From NCBI GenBank assembly GCA_002170315.2, contig NHFA02000018.1:5182-45066 (forward strand): DNA of 39,885 nucleotides, read 5' to 3'. The position numbers were made by a program, and so were the translations under genes. Every line of letters starts with the position of its first letter. The stretch's first letter is position 1. Source of the DNA: Euryarchaeota archaeon TMED99. Its GTDB lineage: Archaea; Thermoplasmatota; Poseidoniia; Poseidoniales; Poseidoniaceae. A model generated the notes under the pieces. That model did not search any database, was not told the origin of the DNA, and saw only the letters and a list, made by a program, of their open reading frames with translations. Of this stretch, positions 33,605-39,885 are shown one piece after another.

Positions 33605-33680
33605 TGGAGCCTGCGGAGGGACTCGAACCCCCGACCTTCGGATTACAAATCCGATGCACTACCAGCTATGCTACACAGGC
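33605..33680 (-). tRNA. tRNA-Thr (anticodon TGT)
   Basis: Read on the minus strand, all arms fold: acceptor GCCTGTG pairs with CGCAGGC (one G-T), D arm GCAT/GTGC with an AGCTGGTA loop, anticodon arm TCGGA/TCCGA with loop TTTGTAA, variable loop AGGTC, and T arm GGGGG-TTCGAGT-CCCTC. The anticodon TGT reads threonine codons ACA/ACG. The discriminator is T (U73), as expected for archaeal tRNA-Thr. A CCA end is encoded at 33607-33605. No intron. The VOC gene starts about 56 bases downstream on the same strand. Confidence 0.96.
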
Positions 33681-33806
33681 GCTAAACTGCCCGAGACACT
33701 TACCCTTGATGAATGAAACGGATGGAAAACAAGGGCAAAGAGGTATTCAAAAAGAAAAATATTGAACAAAACCAAGAGACAAGTCAAAGAACAACGCCGC
33801 ATTCGG

Positions 33807-35099
33807 ATGGCTATGGACCCAGATGCTGGTGCGGGATTACTCAACCCCTATGCACAGACGAAGGTTGGAAATGACACTATTTTCGGATGGTGGGCCCGTT
33901 ACCAAGATGCGGTAAAAGAAGGGAAGGACGCCGTCAACGGAACGATTGGAGCACTGCTCGAAGATGACGGGTCACTGGCGATTAACCAAGTGGTCGATGA
34001 AGCAATTCGAGTTGCACCCGCTGTCGAGATTGCCGCTTACGCTCCCTTGAAAGGACTCCCTGCCTTTTTGGATCTGGCTAAAACGCTCGCCATGGGAGAG
34101 CATCGCGAGTCACTGGAAGAACTCGGTATCGCCATGACTGCGACAGCAACACCTGGTGGTTCAGGTGCACTCTATCTTGCGGCTGCGAACTTTGCCAACC
34201 GTGGTGATAAGGTATTACTTCGTGACCGTCATTGGGGACCATACAAAGGATTCATCACGGGATGCGGTCTTGAGTTTACCACGTATCCATTGCTTCCAAC
34301 ATCCAAGGAAACGCAGTATCCATTTGTCGATATTGAAAGTTTCAAAGCAGAACTTGCAGCACTTTGTTCAACCCAAGATAAGGTCATGATTTGGTTAAAT
34401 GACCCCGCTCACAATCCGACAGGCGTCTCGTTAACCGCTGATGGAAGAATGGCATTTTTGGAAGCCGTAATGGAAAGTGCTTCTTCAAACGAACACGTAG
34501 GCCACACCTTGCTCATTGATGCAGCGTATCATTTGTATGCTGAAGAACCTCATGGATGGGGAGAAACAATCCGAGATGCGGTGGAAGAAGGTTGGCCATG
34601 GACTGAAAATTTACTTTTGACGTTCGCCATTTCCATGTCGAAATCACATACGGTCTACGGTTTGAGAACCGGTGCTCTTGTCAGCATCCACCCTGATGCA
34701 GAAGTCACAGAAAAAATTGGCACAGTCATGGGAGTTACCGGCCGACAAACATGGTCTGCTGCTCCGAGAGTGGCTCAATTTACCATCAGTGAAATGCATT
34801 CGACGCATGAAGGTGGAGAGGCGTGGGGCAAAGAGCGAGACCGTTTGAAAGACCTGCTCGTCACTCGTCGAAATCTGTTAAAGGAATGTTGTGAACAACA
34901 CGGTGTGCCATTAAATCCAACTCATGATGGATTCTTTGCTTGGCTTGAACACAGTGAACCAGAAGCAATTGCTGAAAAATGTGCGCAGCAAAATGTCTTC
35001 CTCGTCCCACTCACCGGAGGAGTCCGAATTGGATTGTGTGCCGTTCCTTTGGAACAGATTCCCCGTGTTGCTGAAGCATTAGCAAATGCGCTCAAGTGA
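33807..35099 (+). CDS. Class I aminotransferase (aspartate/aromatic type)
   Basis: A PLP-dependent aminotransferase of about 430 aa. Visible are ATPGGSGALYLAA, the NPTG-type turn NDPAHNPTGVSL, LLIDAAYHLYA (Asp and Tyr contacting PLP), the Schiff-base lysine in SMSKSHTVYGLRTG, and the substrate-carboxylate Arg in GGVRIGLCAVP. The WNDPAHNPTG and SKSH patterns recall the aspartate/aromatic Ia subgroup; substrate is uncertain. The open frame begins at a TTG at 33762, but the ATGs at 33807 and 33813 are better starts. No clear ribosome-binding site is seen; an AT-rich stretch at 33749-33765 may hold the promoter. It is divergent from the tRNA gene. Confidence 0.88.
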   Translation: MAMDPDAGAGLLNPYAQTKVGNDTIFGWWARYQDAVKEGKDAVNGTIGALLEDDGSLAINQVVDEAIRVAPAVEIAAYAPLKGLPAFLDLAKTLAMGEHRESLEELGIAMTATATPGGSGALYLAAANFANRGDKVLLRDRHWGPYKGFITGCGLEFTTYPLLPTSKETQYPFVDIESFKAELAALCSTQDKVMIWLNDPAHNPTGVSLTADGRMAFLEAVMESASSNEHVGHTLLIDAAYHLYAEEPHGWGETIRDAVEEGWPWTENLLLTFAISMSKSHTVYGLRTGALVSIHPDAEVTEKIGTVMGVTGRQTWSAAPRVAQFTISEMHSTHEGGEAWGKERDRLKDLLVTRRNLLKECCEQHGVPLNPTHDGFFAWLEHSEPEAIAEKCAQQNVFLVPLTGGVRIGLCAVPLEQIPRVAEALANALK

Positions 35100-35108
35100 G
35101 GCGATCGT

Positions 35109-35483
35109 ATGCAGAAAGTCCGCGAAAATTTCCTCATTGCAAGTGTGATATGTATCACAGCGGGGGGATTTTTTAGCGTTGCGAATCTCATGTCGCTTGC
35201 TGCCACAATTGGCTTGAGCGGTGTCGTTCTCTTTGTTCTTGGAATGAGTATGAAATCCAATCAGGGTTTATCTCAAGAAGAGATTTTGAACTGGACTCCA
35301 GAATCAAGCCAATTACCAGATGCTGGAAGGGTAATGTATCGTGTTGATGTCACATTGGATGAGCCGAAAAAGTGTACGGTTTTATGCGGACCATGTGGCC
35401 ATGTGGAAACACTTGATTCAGACCGGCCGACCGAATATGTCTGTCCTGCTTGCTCTGTTCAGCTCTGGGATGAAGAGGAATAA
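35109..35483 (+). CDS. Small membrane protein with C-terminal zinc-ribbon-like domain
   Basis: A 124-aa protein with two hydrophobic helices (about 9-28 and 30-47) followed by a soluble domain. The last 40 residues hold LCGPCGHVE and YVCPACSVQ, two CxxC pairs about 20 residues apart, the pattern of a zinc ribbon or rubredoxin-like knuckle. The second ribbon half is followed by an acidic end. The start is preceded by GAGGCGAT, 9 bases after the aminotransferase stop, so the two are co-transcribed. No function is recognised. Confidence 0.8.
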   Translation: MQKVRENFLIASVICITAGGFFSVANLMSLAATIGLSGVVLFVLGMSMKSNQGLSQEEILNWTPESSQLPDAGRVMYRVDVTLDEPKKCTVLCGPCGHVETLDSDRPTEYVCPACSVQLWDEEE

Positions 35484-35569
35484 CTGGCAAAAAGGTTCGG
35501 AAAAGAAAAGGCCGCTCTTGCACACTCATGTTCCACAGAATTGAAGGGCATGAATCATTACGAAGCAAC

Positions 35570-37054
35570 ATGGACGCAGATGCTTTGCTCAACCCAGAGC
35601 GTAGAATGTTGCGCGTTATGCAGTCCAAAGGCCATCACGAATGGACGCTTACAGAAATACTCACCCAGTGCAATTGGAAGGACCAAGCGGTTGCTGTTGG
35701 TGCAGGCCATGGCTTGACCAACGCTGGTTTTGCAAAAACGAATGAAACAAATTCCGAAATCATTCGACTTGCAGAGGAAGGACGAAAAGCCATTGAAAAC
35801 GGATTGCTTGAAGCACGCCTATGGAAGTGGATTTCAGAATCCCAATCGCCGAAAATGAGTGATCTTCAATCTCAGTTTGAACGTCATGAAGCCGGCCCAG
35901 GTGTTGGGCTGCTCAAGCGACTTGGCGTTCAACTTGAAGGCGGTGTTTTTGTTTCAGAAAATCCGTCTTTGGTTTCTTCCGAAATCGCTTCGCGCAAATC
36001 TTTCCTCGATGAATTACCTGCAGCACCCGAAGCACTTGATTCAGAGATGCTTCAACATTTCAAATCACGACGTGGCCTCATTGAGTCAGTCATATCAACA
36101 ACCCGTACATGGTCGATAACCAAAGATGGTAAAGCAATCGAATCGAACGCACTTATCGAAAAGCAATCCGTCAGTGAAATCACAACTGAATTGCTTCAAT
36201 CGGATGCGTGGAAAGATGCCGAGTTCCGTCCCTTTGATGTCACACTCGAATCTGCTACACCTCGAACCGGTCGCAGCCATCCAATGCAGGCTCTCATCGA
36301 ACGAGTGAGAAGTATCTTCTTGGAGATGGGCTTTTCTGAACTGGTCGACGATTATGTTCAGACAGCTGGATGGAACATGGACGCCTTATTCATACCACAA
36401 GACCACCCTGCGCGAGAAATGCAGGATACTTTTTACCTTGAGAATCCACAATCAATCGACTTGCCTGAGCATCTTACCGATGCTTGGGGCGCTATCCACG
36501 AGCATGGTGGCGAGACCGGTTCGGTTGGATGGGGCGGTTCTTTTTCAGCCGAGACTTCAAAGAAAGGTTTGTTGCGAACGCACACGACTGTCAATACGAT
36601 TCAGTATTTGGCTGCAAACCCTACAGCAGCCTGTCGCGTCTTTTCGGTTGACCGTGTCTTTCGAAAGGAAGCCATTGATCGAACACATTTACCTGAATTT
36701 CATCAAATTGAAGGCATCATCATGGAGGAAGGTGCAAACTTGCAAATGCTAGTAACAACGCTCAAGACTTTCTATGCAAAGATGGGCTATCCTGAAGTTC
36801 GTGTCCGACCTGCGTATTTCCCATACACTGAACCAAGTCTTGAAATTGAAGTTAAATGGCGAGGAAAGTGGCTGGAGTTGGGTGGAGCTGGTATTTTCCG
36901 ACCGGAAGTAACTGAACCTCTTGGCATTTCATCACCGGTATTAGCATGGGGCATGGGACTTGAGCGATTAGCAATGTTAGTTCTTGGACTTGACGATATT
37001 CGACAACTCTACATTTCGGATTTAGAATGGCTAAGAAACCAACCGATTCTTTGA
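35570..37054 (+). CDS. pheS: Phenylalanine-tRNA ligase alpha subunit
   Basis: The catalytic subunit of the (alpha-beta)2 class II synthetase charging tRNA-Phe. The N-terminal 200 residues are winged-helix-like DNA/tRNA-binding modules as in archaeal and eukaryotic PheS. Motif 2 is seen in CRVFSVDRVFRKEAIDRTH followed by LPEFHQIEG, and motif 3 in AWGMGLERLAMLVLGLDDIR. Length is about 494 aa. An ATG at 35528 is an alternative start; neither has a clear ribosome-binding site, and the family N-terminus (LNPERRMLRVM) fits the later one. The beta-subunit gene pheT is not next to it in this window. Confidence 0.94.
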   Translation: MDADALLNPERRMLRVMQSKGHHEWTLTEILTQCNWKDQAVAVGAGHGLTNAGFAKTNETNSEIIRLAEEGRKAIENGLLEARLWKWISESQSPKMSDLQSQFERHEAGPGVGLLKRLGVQLEGGVFVSENPSLVSSEIASRKSFLDELPAAPEALDSEMLQHFKSRRGLIESVISTTRTWSITKDGKAIESNALIEKQSVSEITTELLQSDAWKDAEFRPFDVTLESATPRTGRSHPMQALIERVRSIFLEMGFSELVDDYVQTAGWNMDALFIPQDHPAREMQDTFYLENPQSIDLPEHLTDAWGAIHEHGGETGSVGWGGSFSAETSKKGLLRTHTTVNTIQYLAANPTAACRVFSVDRVFRKEAIDRTHLPEFHQIEGIIMEEGANLQMLVTTLKTFYAKMGYPEVRVRPAYFPYTEPSLEIEVKWRGKWLELGGAGIFRPEVTEPLGISSPVLAWGMGLERLAMLVLGLDDIRQLYISDLEWLRNQPIL

Positions 37055-37191
37055 ACGGCGTTGCAAGTCAAAGGCGAGACCGGCACTTCACCTCTCCTTT
37101 CATCAATCGGGTATTTAGGCAAAGAGAATTGAGGTCTGCTTGTAGTCAACTGCAATTCTATGTAATCGACTCATAATGGAATAGGATTTCA

Positions 37192-38553
37192 ATGTCAGAC
37201 TTTCAATCACTTGGACTATCAAACACCTTACTTCGCGCTGTCGAGGCGGAAGGCTATACGACACCAACACCCGTTCAACAACAATCCATTCCTCCTTTGC
37301 TTGAAGGACGCGATGTGTTGGGTGTTGCCCAAACCGGAACGGGTAAAACCGCTGCATTCGCCTTGCCAGTTCTACAAATTATGAATCGAAAAAAGCCACA
37401 AGGGAAGCGATTTATTCGTGCACTCATCCTCTCTCCAACACGAGAACTCGCTGCTCAGATTGACGAGCGATTTGCGGCATACAGTGAACACATGGATCTC
37501 AGGCATCGTGTTATTTTTGGTGGAGTCAACCAAAACCCCCAAGTTCGAGCCCTGCAAAAGGGGTTGGATATTCTGGTTGCAACACCCGGTCGCTTATTGG
37601 ACCTCATCGGACAAGGCCACATTGACATCACGCGGGTTGAATTTTTCGTACTTGATGAGGCCGACAGAATGCTCGATATGGGGTTCATTCGAGACATTGA
37701 GAAAGTCATCAAACTGCTCCCAAAGCAGCGCCAAAATCTACTCTTCAGTGCAACCATGCCCAAGTCCATTGCGAAACTTGCAGGAACGTTCCTCAACAAT
37801 GCAGTCATGGTGGATGTGAGTCCAAAAGAAATGACTGTTGATCGAATCGAGCAGAAAATTATGTTCTTAAGAAAAGCTGACAAGCGGCGTTTGCTCGTCC
37901 AACTCATCAAGGAGGAACGGGTTCAATGCGGGATTGTGTTTACGCGTACAAAACACGGTGCAAACCGATTGGTCAAACAACTCGACCAAAGCAACATTAC
38001 TGCTGCTGCAATTCATGGAAATAAAAGTCAAGGAGCTCGAACAAAGGCTTTAGCGGGTTTCAAAAATGGAACCATTCCGATTCTTGTTGCTACAGACATA
38101 GCAAGCCGCGGGATTGATGTTGATGGAATTACCCACGTGTTCAATTATGATTTACCCAATGAGCCGGAAAGTTATGTCCATCGAATCGGTCGAACTGCTC
38201 GAGCAGGTCGAAGTGGAATTGCATATGCCTTTTGTGATGACACCGAAAGCGGCTATCTTGTTGGCATTCAACAATTGATTGGAAAGGAGATTCCAGTCAA
38301 CAGTAATCATCCGTTCCACTTTATCGGAGCAATCCCCAAGCCGGGACAAAAACCAGGTAAAATCAAGGATAAATCGGGGGCTAAAAAGCGCCCTCGGAAC
38401 AACAATCGAAACCATCAAAACCGTGGCAATTCCAATAGAGGTTCACACTCTCAAAACAGAGAGAGTCGTGGAGGAAGAGCAAACAATTCCAACTCACGAA
38501 GGAATCGTAATTCAAGGAACAATCGAAACAGAAACAATTCGAAACAGGATTAG
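37192..38553 (+). CDS. DEAD-box RNA helicase (RhlE/CshA-like)
   Basis: An ATP-dependent RNA helicase of 453 aa. Motifs in order: Q motif YTTPTPVQQQ, I AQTGTGKT, Ia SPTRELAAQI, Ib ATPGRLLDL, II VLDEADRMLDMGF, III FSATMP, IV VFTRTK, V ATDIASRGIDVD, VI HRIGRTARAGR. The last 75 residues are a low-complexity tail made mostly of Arg, Asn, Ser, Gly and Lys, typical of RNA-binding tails in RhlE/CshA/CsdA-type helicases that assist ribosome assembly and cold growth. A 137-base gap precedes the gene with no Shine-Dalgarno at the ATG, so leaderless initiation is possible. It overlaps the convergent DUF805 gene by 4 bases. Confidence 0.95.
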   Translation: MSDFQSLGLSNTLLRAVEAEGYTTPTPVQQQSIPPLLEGRDVLGVAQTGTGKTAAFALPVLQIMNRKKPQGKRFIRALILSPTRELAAQIDERFAAYSEHMDLRHRVIFGGVNQNPQVRALQKGLDILVATPGRLLDLIGQGHIDITRVEFFVLDEADRMLDMGFIRDIEKVIKLLPKQRQNLLFSATMPKSIAKLAGTFLNNAVMVDVSPKEMTVDRIEQKIMFLRKADKRRLLVQLIKEERVQCGIVFTRTKHGANRLVKQLDQSNITAAAIHGNKSQGARTKALAGFKNGTIPILVATDIASRGIDVDGITHVFNYDLPNEPESYVHRIGRTARAGRSGIAYAFCDDTESGYLVGIQQLIGKEIPVNSNHPFHFIGAIPKPGQKPGKIKDKSGAKKRPRNNNRNHQNRGNSNRGSHSQNRESRGGRANNSNSRRNRNSRNNRNRNNSKQD

Positions 38554-39008
38554 ACATCATTCTCCGGCAATCTACCGTAGGAATTGATGGTTGTTTCACC
38601 TTCATCAGCATACGCTCTGATCAAGAAGAACCATCCAAGAAGCGGAATGAGACCGATGAACAAAAACCAACCGGATTTGCCTACATCATGAAGGCGACGG
38701 GAACTTACAGAGAGAAGCGGTATTAGAAAGAGGATGGTGACAATGAACGAAAGTGTGGACGAGATGAGGCCACCCCAGGTTCCAAAGAGAGAACCAACGT
38801 AAAGAAGGACGGTATTGATAATTGAAGCAAACAGGAGATTGAACATCAAAAAGAACCAAAATTCAGAACGAGAGGAGCGGCCACTGAAATCAAAATACTT
38901 CTCTTGAAAACAAATCTCAACCGCAGTTGAAGGTTTCATCATGCTTTTTGGACGGGATTGAGTAGACTTCACTGGGAATTTTGACAAATAGCCCGATTCT
39001 CTAGCCAT
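38550..39008 (-). CDS. DUF805 family membrane protein
   Basis: A 152-aa protein whose main part is a DUF805 domain: KYFDFSGRSSRSEFWFF, three or four hydrophobic helices, and SSRRLHDVGKSGWFLFIG, the two conserved polar signatures of the family. Function is unknown; such proteins are small integral inner-membrane proteins. The frame opens with a TTG at 39068, but the ATG at 39008 follows GAGAGG at 7 bases and a TATA-like AAAAAT lies about 26 bases upstream; ATG at 38939 is a third choice closer to the domain. A cluster of TTGA/TCAA palindromes sits just upstream. Confidence 0.82.
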   Translation of the reverse strand: MARESGYLSKFPVKSTQSRPKSMMKPSTAVEICFQEKYFDFSGRSSRSEFWFFLMFNLLFASIINTVLLYVGSLFGTWGGLISSTLSFIVTILFLIPLLSVSSRRLHDVGKSGWFLFIGLIPLLGWFFLIRAYADEGETTINSYGRLPENDV

Positions 39009-39038
39009 GGCTACGCCTCTCAAAAGGGGTATTTTTAA

Positions 39039-39081
39039 TTGACTCAATGAAGAGTAAAACCCACTCAATTGAGTGACTCAA
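39039..39081. promoter_or_regulatory. Cluster of overlapping TTGAGTCAA-type palindromes upstream of DUF805 gene
   Basis: Within 43 bases occur TTGACTCAA (39039-39047), the perfect 14-bp palindrome CACTCAATTGAGTG (39062-39075) and the hyphenated palindrome TTGAGTGACTCAA (39069-39081). They lie directly upstream of the TATA-like stretch of the DUF805 gene. Two or more similar half-sites in an intergenic region suggest operators for a dimeric regulator. This is a visual call with no identified regulator. Confidence 0.4.
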
Positions 39082-39095
39082 AGGAGTAAATCGCT

Positions 39096-39359
39096 TCACT
39101 TCGATGAGATAACAAGTCCGTTTCCATCTTTGAAAGAACCAGTTGCGATCATAATGACGTCAATAAGCCACCAGATTCCACATCCTCCGAAGGTGATGAG
39201 TTTGAGGATTCCGAGTCCAATGCTTCCTGCGTAAAATCGGTCGACTCCTAGACTACCAAGTACGATCGAAAGGATAAGAAGAGTTGTCCAGTCCTTATCT
39301 GACGCCATTGGCATTCCTTGTGCTTGCATTCCTTGTGCTTGCATTCCTTGTGGTTGCAT
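39096..39359 (-). CDS. TM2-domain protein
   Basis: An 87-aa membrane protein. Residues 22-80 form a TM2 domain: WTTLLILSIVLGSLGVDRFY with the characteristic G.DRFY, a short loop, then GILKLITFGGCGIWWLID with the conserved G..WW.D. The N-terminus is a repeat QPQGM-QAQGM-QAQGM encoded by three 15-bp units. Function of TM2 proteins in prokaryotes is unknown. The ATG follows AGGGGGA. It lies 87 bases upstream of the DUF805 gene on the same strand and is divergent from the DUF2752 gene. Confidence 0.88.
   Translation of the reverse strand: MQPQGMQAQGMQAQGMPMASDKDWTTLLILSIVLGSLGVDRFYAGSIGLGILKLITFGGCGIWWLIDVIMIATGSFKDGNGLVISSK
39312..39356 (+). repeat. Three tandem 15-bp repeats inside the TM2 gene
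   Basis: The unit CATTCCTTGTGCTTG occurs twice in a row and a third time with one change (GTGGTTG). The unit length is a multiple of three, so copy number can vary without shifting the frame; each unit encodes QAQGM or QPQGM at the protein's N-terminus. Confidence 0.9.
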
Positions 39360-39435
39360 GGTCCCCCTAGCGGTGCTGATGTTATAGTCGTTATGCCAGC
39401 AAAAAGGACATTAACCGTGAATAGTAGCGATATTC

Positions 39436-39834
39436 ATGAGGCCCTTCAAGATGAATTCAGCCTCAATCACTGCCGCTGTGACTGGTGGAGCATTGGCAGT
39501 ATCTGCGATTTTACCTCATGGCGGAGTTGATGGACTGAAACTTTGCCCTTGGTATCACTTATCTGGGCATCCATGTCCTTTTTGCGGGATGACACGAGCC
39601 TTTGTTGCCATTACGCATTTTGACATACAAGCAGCTATGGATTTCAATCCAGGTTCTCCGTTGATTTATGGAGCGTTTGTCTACATGCTCTGGGCATCCA
39701 TATCGGCTCTTCGTAGACGTGAAGAAGTGATTCCACCTCCAAACAAAATCGTTTACAACAGTTGGATTACCCTCACTGTAGGCATTTTTGCATGGTTGTT
39801 TTATGAACGGATTCTTCGTCTGATTTTCTTTTGA
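39436..39834 (+). CDS. DUF2752 membrane protein
   Basis: A 132-aa membrane protein with the DUF2752 signature: LCPWYHLSGHPCPFCGMTRA, in which the CPxCGxTRA element is diagnostic, then FVAITHFDIQAAMDFNPGSP. Three hydrophobic segments are visible at about 11-27, 74-90 and 108-126. The family has no known function. The ATG at 39436 lacks a ribosome-binding site; an ATG at 39451 has GAGG about 11 bases upstream and may be the true start. The gene is divergent from the TM2 gene. The remaining 51 bases to the window edge contain nothing recognised. Confidence 0.85.
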   Translation: MRPFKMNSASITAAVTGGALAVSAILPHGGVDGLKLCPWYHLSGHPCPFCGMTRAFVAITHFDIQAAMDFNPGSPLIYGAFVYMLWASISALRRREEVIPPPNKIVYNSWITLTVGIFAWLFYERILRLIFF

Positions 39835-39885
39835 GAACAACTCAATAATCTCGGTTTATTTTCGAAGCAATCAAAATTCTTCGTT

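Noticed and set aside
33549-33659. N-terminal extension of the VOC protein frame
   Set aside because: It would translate through the tRNA-Thr gene; the domain starts at the ATG at 33548.

Overview
The window reads as one contiguous, gene-dense piece of an archaeal chromosome, most likely a mesophilic euryarchaeon of the Thermoplasmatota / marine group II (Poseidoniales) type. That placement is inference. The archaeal markers are a DRG-type TGS GTPase, a full-length archaeosine-type tRNA-guanine transglycosylase with PUA domain, a CTP-dependent (DUF120) riboflavin kinase, a long archaeal-type PheS, and a tRNA-Thr with U at the discriminator position. They sit beside bacterial-looking genes: a complete SUF operon, folD, a DnaA-like ATPase and a RhlE-like helicase. 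Several starts follow GAGGTGAT or GAGGCGAT, so a strong Shine-Dalgarno signal is used, but a minority of genes have none and may be leaderless.

Layout. 1-1508: the start of an unknown gene leaving the left edge, divergent from the DRG GTPase. 1509-6652 (minus): operon sufC-sufB-sufD-sufS-sufE-sufT-like, mostly joined by 4-base overlaps. 6653-6764: divergent regulatory gap with a perfect 16-bp palindrome. 6765-9548 (plus): NifU-like scaffold, then archaeosine TGT. 9623-15189 (plus): five tightly packed genes, two ATPase/permease ABC-2 pairs and a possible AttH/CrtC-like protein. 15288-17852 (plus): PH-like membrane protein, TPR-like protein, TruA. 17845-20928: riboflavin kinase (minus), alpha-oxoamine synthase (plus), two unknown membrane proteins (minus).

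21093-25599 (plus): the most unusual block, three genes with 4-base overlaps. The first has a DUF835-like domain, the second is a DnaA/Hda-like AAA+ protein whose Walker A lysine is replaced by arginine, and the third is a YkgJ-type Cys-rich protein. The first gene's ribosome-binding site lies inside a perfect 7-bp hairpin. 25704-30419: citrate synthase (plus), a glycerophosphodiesterase that looks circularly permuted (minus), a PAP2-like membrane protein and TatC (plus). 30400-33680 (minus): PHP phosphoesterase, a membrane-anchored protein with a repeated C-terminal motif, FolD, a VOC protein and tRNA-Thr(TGT). 33807-38553 (plus): aminotransferase, zinc-ribbon membrane protein, PheS, DEAD-box helicase. 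38550-39834: DUF805 and TM2 proteins (minus), then a DUF2752 protein (plus).

The best-supported functional unit is Fe-S cluster biogenesis: sulfur donor SufS/SufE, SufBCD scaffold, a SufT-like factor, and the divergent NifU-like scaffold. No stretch above 300 bases lacks a gene. The largest gaps are 20929-21092, 37055-37191, 6653-6764, 25600-25703 and 15190-15287. No rRNA, CRISPR array, transposase, integrase or replication origin was recognised.
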